Assembly (NCBI GenBank): GCA_038049695.1
Contig: CP142455.1
Location: forward strand, 34,819,501-34,883,500
Length of the DNA: 64,000 nucleotides
Source of the DNA: Cinnamomum chago
Taxonomy: Eukaryota; Streptophyta; Magnoliopsida; Laurales; Lauraceae
Reading direction: 5' to 3'
The notes under the pieces were generated by a model. The model was not told where the DNA came from. It did no database searches and saw only the letters and a program-made list of their open reading frames with translations. The stretch's first letter is position 1, and each line of letters starts with the position of its first letter. Positions 57,885 through 64,000 of the stretch are shown here, piece after piece. Made by a program: the position numbers and the translations under genes.

Positions 57885-57997
57885 GAAAGAGCCGTTGGGG
57901 CTCCTGTCAAACGGTCAGTTTTATGACCGTTGTGAAGGCCAGGTCGACCCGGGGGTCATGGGGTCGACCGAGGACTAGCCGTTGGACTGTTTTTTGC

Positions 57998-58005
57998 TAT
58001 AAATA
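57998..58005 (+). promoter_or_regulatory. Candidate TATA box of LTR A2
   Basis: CTATAAATAG, a consensus plant TATA box, lies about 115 bp downstream of the hairpin and about 30 bp after the last GGTCGACC site. The same arrangement is seen in the Copia A 5' LTR. Confidence 0.65.
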
Positions 58006-58867
58006 GTGGTTCATTCCTTTGAAAAATTTGAGGATCAAGAGGCCCTCCTTGAGAGATTTTGAGGCAAATCAAAGGAAAATAAACTAAGGGATGAAAGGGG
58101 TCATTTGGGGAGCTAAAGCTTAGGTTAATGAAGTTAAATCACTAAGTAAGCTTTACTTTCCTTAACCATATGTTGTCATGCTTTGCTTTGTTATTGGTAA
58201 ATCTTTTCTAGCATGATAAACTATGTTTTGTTGTATCCTTAATGTGTATATGTTTTGAATTGATTTATTGTTTTGGATGCATCACCATTGATTCAATCCA
58301 AGTAGTACTTAAATTGGTATATCTAAGTAAATCATGTTAATGAAAACATCTTTGAAATTATATGTAACATGATTCCTATACTTGGTTGAATCTTTGAATG
58401 TTGTTTTTCATCATAAGAAAATCTCTTTCAAGTCTATCTTATGTTTTAGATTCAACAACTTCACAAATCATATGTACTTTTGTTTTAAAGTTTCACAACT
58501 TTCTTTGCACTGATAGGTATATCATTTTCAAGTTGATTTTATAATTACATATGATTTGTCCCTAACTTCAATCAAATCTATTTTTATGTTTTATGCTTAT
58601 AGCATACACATATTGAGCTACATTGTTAATTTGATTGACATCCCTATGCATCACATGTTTTGTTCTTAAAATTTCACAACTTGTTTAGAATACATATGTA
58701 TATCTTTTACAAGTTATTTTTAACATGTGATTAGCATTCTTTCCTCAATCATAAATGTCTTTATGAGCTAAAACTTTTAAAAGCCTTTGGCATACATTTA
58801 TGAGCTTTCTTTTTAAAATTGATTGAGGACATCATACATACACATTGTGCATTCATCTTTGCATTCA

Positions 58868-58869
<2 letters not shown>

Positions 58870-58912
<43 letters not shown>
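58870..58912. repeat. (GT)n microsatellite in LTR A2
   Basis: About 21 TG units without interruption. Absent from the other A-family LTRs in the window. Confidence 0.95.
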
Positions 58913-58915
<3 letters not shown>

Positions 58916-59388
58916 TAGATTTTCACTTTCATATCCGCCTAATTAATCGGCATTGTAATGAGCTATTAATTGTATCTCCATCAAGTGTATTTTAGACACT
59001 ACTTAGAGAGATAACCAACCTTTTGGTTGAAGAGGTTATTGCTTAGCCTATGAAAAGCATAGTGTAATAGGTTGATGTTAAGCCTTGAAAAACATCATTG
59101 TAAAAGTTATTGCTTAGCCTATTGAAAAGCATAAATAGTGGAAATTCGGTGGGGTGTTGGATCACAAGCCGGTAGTGGATGTAGGCATTGAGGCCGAACC
59201 ACTATAAATCCTTGTGTGATGGTGCATGCTTTGTGGTGATTGTTTTTATAAGCTTCCGCATTTATTTACTTAATCATCACTTGTGACTAGTTTACTTTAA
59301 AGAAGTTAAAATTTGTCTTAATTGGTCATAATTGAAGCTCACCCTATTCACCCCCCCCCCCTCTAGGGTTCGGATCCCCGGACTTTCA

Positions 59389-59925
59389 AGGTCCATTGTA
59401 AGGAAAGTATTAGCCTCGGGCCATCTTGAGAATGGCCGTTCCCCACGGAGGGCTTTTACCTGTCTAGTTACTAGATATGGATCTCCTATGAATAGTGTTG
59501 GTGAGACGGGACCGGGGCCCACTCCCCAAGGAGGAGCTGCTTGCAATGGTTGTCATGCAATGCTAGTCGGTGGGTTACAGTTAACGAAAATAATGATGTA
59601 GTATCCTCAAGGATTTGCCTCATGTATTTTAAAAACCGAAGATAATCGGGAGTCATTCATTATTTGGTATGAGATACCTAGATAATAATAAATGAAGGGG
59701 ATCATGGATAGTTTGTCTCAATCCTAATTTTGACCATCTTTGATCCGCACCAATCTAGGTGGTATTCGCACTCCCCAAGGAGGCATGCCCCGGGGATTGG
59801 GATTCCGATGTATTCTGAATTTAGTGGTTATGAGGATGCCCACATAAATTGGGTAGAATACTAAACCCTAATGTCATTTAAATTCATTAATTGAATGTAT
59901 GGTTATGTGCTACAGTATTTTAAGC
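59389..59925 (+). other. Copia B2 leader, second part
   Basis: It continues the leader after the solo LTR (GGTCCATTGTAAGGAAAGTA..) up to the gag ATG. Homologous to 52412-52945 of B1 in inverse orientation. Frames here are mirrored in B1 and carry no domain. Confidence 0.8.
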
Positions 59926-60777
59926 ATGAATTCAAATACTTTCAATCCACTTGCGACCATCCTAAACCAAAATAAGTTGGTGGGATCCAACTATGTAGAC
60001 TGGAAATGGAACCTGGATATTGTCTTAACCGCTTCAGGTTATAAATATGTCCTTACCAAACCCCCCCCCCCCCCCCCCCTTGATGAGCCAGTGCCGGAAG
60101 CATCACAGGAAGAAAAGGAACTTTACACCAAGTGGGCCAAAAGACGATGAGATAACTAGATGTTACATACAGGCATTCATGTGTAGTGTTTTGCAACACA
60201 ACATCAATCCTATAAGACTGCATATGATATTATATCAAACTTAAAGAAGATGTTTGCAGAACAGGGCAGGCCTGCTAGACATGCTGCTATGAGGGTGTTA
60301 TAAGTACCAAGATGGCTGAAGGCACACCAGTACAGGACCACATGTTGAAAATGATGGACTCATTGAATGAGTTAGATGTACTGGGGGCTGCGATTGATGT
60401 AGAATCGCAGATTGACATAATCCTTGAGTCACTACCAGAGTCATTCAACAATTTCAAGGTCAATTATAATATGAATTAGATGAATTTGACTTTAGCTGAG
60501 CTTTCTAGCCAGCTGGTGGTGACTGAAGGGATTATGAAGAGGAAGCCAACTGCCCTGATGATAGAAAAGTCATTTGCCAAGTCTAAATCGAAAGGCAAAA
60601 GGCGGAAAGGCAAGAAGAAATCAGTTCGGAAGGGTCCTAAGGTGGAGAATGGTCCTAATGGTGGTGTTGGCAAGGCTAAGGGGTCAGGGACAAAAGGAAA
60701 GTGTTTCCATTGTGGTATGACAGGACATTGGAAAAGAAATTGTCCAAATTTTTTGTCTAAGAAGAAGACCTCAGGTA
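59926..60777 (+). pseudogene. Copia B2 gag
   Basis: Start MNSNTFNPLATILNQNKLV, then VGSNYVDWKWNLDIVL, a 19-C homopolymer encoding prolines (60061-60079), LNELDVLGAAIDVESQ, LTLAELSSQLVVTEG and a lysine-rich tail with the CCHC knuckle CFHCGMTGHWKRNC at about 60700-60741. A Copia gag as in B1, broken in several places. Confidence 0.88.
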
Positions 60778-61010
60778 TGATTGAGTCACTTGTTTTTGAA
60801 GTTAGTTTTGCAACTAGTACTTCAGAATCCTGGTGTGTTGACTCCGGTGCAACTAATCACATGTAATTCTTTGGAGGGGTTCCGGAAAACCAGGAGGCTT
60901 AGTGACGGCGAAATCATTGTCAACCTAGGATCTGATGCTAAGGTGGAGGCTGTTTCAGTGTGAGTCATTACTTTATGTTTCTCAAATAATAAATTGGTTT
61001 TGTCAGACAC
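60778..61010 (+). pseudogene. Copia B2 protease
   Basis: SWCVDSGATNHM at about 60826-60864 is the Copia protease active-site motif; the flanking sequence (GFRKTRRLSDGEIIVNLGSD) matches B1. Confidence 0.85.
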
Positions 61011-61199
61011 TTTAGATGTACTGTCTTTATGGCGGTATTTAATTTCAGTTTCTAGTTTAGTGAATAAAAGTTATTCCGTTACTTTTGGTACCGAAGTTGT
61101 CATGAAGAGGAATGATACTTTTGTATGTTCTGACAAGGTAACCAATGGGCTTTATTTGTTAATCCCCACAATGTATGAGACACATGATACTAAAACAAT

Positions 61200-62180
61200 T
61201 AATAGACCATCATTAAAGAGGAAATCACCTTCATCGAATCCAACAAAACTTTGGCGCTTGAAGCTAGGTCATATAAACCTAAATAGGATTGACAGGCTAG
61301 TGAAAGATGGTATCTTGCCTTCATTGATGGTAGAACCAATGCCTGTCTGTGAGTCTTGTCTGGAAGGTAAAATGACCAAAAGACCCTTTTCATCAAAGGC
61401 AATAGGGCCAAAGATTTATTTGAATTAGTGCATACTGATGTGTGTAGACCCATTAATGTCAGAGCCAGAGGAGGATATGAGTACTTCATCACTTTCACAG
61501 ATGATTATTCAAGATATGGATACATATACCTTATGCACCGCAAGTCCGAAGCTTTTGAAAAGTTCAAAGATTTTCCAGCGAAAGCGGAAAAACAATTAGG
61601 TAAAAGTATCAAGACTTTTCGATCAGATCGAGGAGGGGAATATCTCTCTGGTGATTTTATGGGACACTTATCAGAAAATGGGATTCTATCCCAGTTGTCT
61701 ACTCCTGGTATGCCTCAACAGAATGGAGTAGCAAAAAGAAGGAACCTGACTCTTTTAGATATGATTAGGTCTATGTTGAGTTTCTCAGGATTACCTATAT
61801 CCTTTTGGGGATATGCCTTGGATACTGCGATGTACATACTAAACCTCGTACAATCTAAGTATGTACCTAGGACTCCCCGGGAGTTGTGGTCTGGACGAAA
61901 GCCAAGTCTACAACATTTACACATTTGGGGTTGTCCGGCACACATGCTAAAGGTTAAGATGAATAAGTTGGAAACGAAGTCGGAAGTATGCACGTTTGTA
62001 GGATATCCTAAATTAACTAAAGGTTGGCTATTCTATAATCCTAGAGAGCAAAAAGTGTTGGTGAGCACCAATGTGGTTTTTCTGGAGGAAGATTATATGA
62101 TGGACCGGAAATCTTTAGAAAAAGGTGATCTTGGAAGAGATTCAAGAGAAATCAATTCCAAATCCAAGTATGACCGAACT
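61200..62180 (+). pseudogene. Copia B2 integrase
   Basis: Pre-integrase LWRLKLGHINLNRIDRLV...CESCLEGKMTKRPF, then [55 protein letters not shown] and [20 protein letters not shown]. It corresponds domain for domain to 50200-51170 of B1. Confidence 0.9.
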
Positions 62181-62329
62181 TAAGGAAAAACCGCCCTTAC
62201 CAGACCCAGTAGTTACACCAGTGCCTCATTGTAGTGGGAGAATAGTCAGGCCCCCTGACAAGTTCTTGTTCTTGGGAGAGTCTTACGAGGCAATCCCGGA
62301 AGAACTGAAACAGGATCCCTGTAAATATG

Positions 62330-63880
62330 ATGAAGCAATTAATGACATAGATTCGGGACGTTGGCAAGACGCTATGAAAGCTGAGATGGAGTCTATGTAC
62401 TCTAATCAGATCTGGACACTTGTGGACTTGCCTGCCAATATCAAACCTATTGGGTACAAGTGGGTCTACAAGAGAAAGAGAGGACTAGATGGAAAAGTTG
62501 AGACCTTTAAGGCCAGGCTTGTTGCGAAAGGGTATACTTAGAAAGAGGGTATCGATTATGAGGAAACCTTCTCGCCGGTAGCCATGCTCAAGTCCATCCG
62601 GATACTCTTATCCATAGCGGCTCATCTCGATTACGAGATTTGGCAAATGGAAGTCAAGACGACATTTCTCAACGGCCATCTTGAGGAAGACATCTATATG
62701 ATGCAACCAGACGGTTTTATAGCTAGTATCCAAAAGCAAAGAGTTTGCAAGCTGCAAAAGTCTATTTGTGGACTAAAGCAGGCATCTCGAAGCTGGAACA
62801 TCCGTTTTGACCGGGCAATCAAATCATTTAGTGTTAGTCAAAGTCCAAATGAGTCATGTGTGTACATGAAAAATGAAGGTGACAGGGTAGTTTTTCTGGT
62901 TTTATATGTCGATGACATCCTTCTCCTTGGGAAAGATATAGGAATGTTGTCAACATTAAAAGTTTGGTTAGCAAAGACTTTTGATATGAAGGACTTGGGA
63001 GAAGCTAGTTACATCCTAGGGATCAAACTCTATCAAAACCGGAAAAAGAGGATGATTGGCTTATCTCAAGCTACTTACATAGATAAGGTACTGGTACGGT
63101 TTGCCATGCAGGACTCCAAGAAGGGTATCACGCCTTTTAGGCATGGAGTGCACCTTTCCAAGGATCAGGGTCCCAAGACCCCGGAAGAAAAGGAGCAGAT
63201 GAGAGCAATTCCATATGCCTCGGCTGTTAGTAGCCTCATGTATGCTATGCTATGTACTAGACCGGATATCTGTCATCCAGGGGGCTTAGTCAGCAGATAT
63301 CAGTCTAACCCAGGTCATGACCATTGGACTGTTGTAAAATGTATCCTCAAGTACTTGAGAAGGACTAGAGATTACATGATGATTTACAGCAGTGATGAGC
63401 TGATTCCAGTCGGATACACAGATTCTGACTTCAAGCCGGACAAAGATTCCAAGAAATCCACCTCTGGTTATGTGTTTATGCTTAGCGGAGGAGCTATCAG
63501 CTAGAGGAGTATTAAATAGGAATGTACCATTGATTCCACTTCTGAGGATGAATATGTAGCTGCTTGTGAAGAAACTAAGGAAGCAGTATGGCTCAAAAGA
63601 TTTCTTTTGGAACTTGGAGTGGTACCTTTGGTGCGACAGCCGCTCACAGTTTACTGTGACAACAGCGGGGCAGTCGCTCAGTCCAAGGAACACAGGAGCC
63701 ATAAAATCCGAAAGCACGTACAGAGGAAGTAACACTTGGTTAGAGAGATTGTGTAGAGAGGTGATATTACAATCACCAAGATAGCTTCTGCGGATAATCT
63801 GGCAGATCCATTTACTAAGCCTTTGACCACCAAAGTCTTTGAGCGGCATGTAGACGGGATAGGCATGAGATGCAATCCTG
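62330..63880 (+). pseudogene. Copia B2 reverse transcriptase and RNase H
   Basis: [72 protein letters not shown] and the catalytic [16 protein letters not shown] near 62907-62945. RNase [33 protein letters not shown], and the end HVDGIGMRCNPDWHGAQAG. It is a fossil with multiple breaks in the RNase H part. Confidence 0.9.
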
Positions 63881-63890
63881 ACTGGCATGG

Positions 63891-63906
63891 AGCCCAAGCA
63901 GGAGAT
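63891..63906 (+). promoter_or_regulatory. Copia B2 polypurine tract region
   Basis: AGCCCAAGCAGGAGAT directly precedes the 3' LTR start TGTTAATTTTATGG. Confidence 0.8.
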
Positions 63907-64000
63907 TGTTAATTTTATGGTCTCAATACCAAGTATATGATGTATTAAATTGATTAATTTCTATATTTCTCAATACAATCATGTTTTTCTTTCATGAGAT
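63907..64000 (+). repeat. Copia B2 3' LTR, first 94 bp
   Basis: TGTTAATTTTATGGTCTCAATACC matches the B1 LTR start TGTTAGTTTTGATGGTCTC (- strand from 48436/55828). It is cut by the window edge. Confidence 0.88.

Larger units (their letters stand above)
57437..59388 (+). repeat. Solo LTR of the Copia A family (copy A2)
   Basis: 1952 bp from TGTTAGGAATTTTG to GGACTTTCA. The flanks AGGCC (57432-57436) and AGGTC (59389-59393) are a 5-bp duplication with one mismatch, and the B1 leader shows the empty site with AGGTCC. It contains the palindrome hairpin (57812-57884), a TATA box (57998-58005), a GT microsatellite, three AGGCTAAGCAATAACC-type units and the terminal 11-C run. It is the longest A-family LTR here. 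Confidence 0.92.
55965..64000 (+). mobile_element. Copia B2: second Copia B element, + strand, incomplete in window
   Basis: It is the same family as Copia B1 in inverse orientation. The 3' end of its 5' LTR is at 55965-56210, followed by primer site, leader (split by a solo LTR), gag, protease, integrase, RT, RNase H and polypurine tract. Its 3' LTR starts at 63907. The rest of the 5' LTR lies beyond the left edge on the far side of Copia A. It has more breaks than B1, roughly eight or more, so it looks older, which fits its place at the bottom of the nest. Confidence 0.88.

Noticed and set aside
58870-58912. GT repeat as a regulatory Z-DNA element
   Set aside because: It is an ordinary microsatellite found only in one solo LTR copy; nothing supports a role.

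Overview
This window is nuclear plant DNA. It consists almost entirely of transposable elements inserted into one another, and I found no intact host gene, tRNA or rRNA. The plant assignment rests on SIRE-like and Tork/TAR-like Copia elements, Tekay-type Gypsy LTRs, an Athila/Tat-like gag-protease element, a CACTA transposon with plant-specific TNP2, DUF4218, DUF4216 and Transposase_24 regions, and a fragment of a plant bacterial-type PEP carboxylase gene. The density of long LTR elements suggests a large, repeat-rich angiosperm genome; I cannot name the species.

The layout can be read as a history of insertions. (1) Copia B2 (+ strand) is the oldest frame. Its 5' LTR end is at 55965-56210, its body runs to 63906, and its 3' LTR begins at 63907 and leaves the window. 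(2) Copia A (SIRE-like, - strand) landed in the B2 5' LTR. It occupies everything from position 1 to 55964, with its 3' end beyond the left edge. (3) Copia A was then hit by a solo LTR of its own family (539-2298), a CACTA transposon (3226-23016, itself carrying a 3.8-kb solo Gypsy LTR at 5880-9656), a 233-bp shrunken solo LTR (25652-25884), and Copia B1 (- strand, 28251-55828), which split the Copia A 5' LTR. (4) The 3' LTR of Copia B1 was split twice, by a Tekay-like Gypsy element (29289-40459) and by a gag-protease-only element here called C (40816-48070). (5) The leader of Copia B2 carries one more solo LTR of the A family (57437-59388). Most junctions are supported by 5-bp target-site duplications readable in the sequence: GAATT, CCTTG, ACCAT, GAACC, TTTAG, and two with one mismatch.

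The protein-coding content is transposon machinery. The CACTA element has a decayed TNP2-type transposase gene (15069-18611) and a second Transposase_24 gene (12735-14505), both on the - strand, between subterminal arrays built on a GCGTTGG/GCGTCGGCAAA vocabulary. It has also taken up the terminal part of a bacterial-type PEP carboxylase gene (20055-20252, + strand). The retroelements are fossils with few (Tekay, B1) to many (A, B2) breaks. Element C keeps one long gag-protease frame and has no reverse transcriptase or integrase.

The most unusual signal is not a gene. Short perfect CpG-containing palindromes (GGTCGACC, CCGATCGATCGG, GGCGTCCGGACGCC) are clustered in GC-rich islands of four otherwise unrelated retroelements. 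In the SIRE-like LTR the island lies directly upstream of the TATA box and folds into a long hairpin whose stem changes by compensatory substitutions between two copies.
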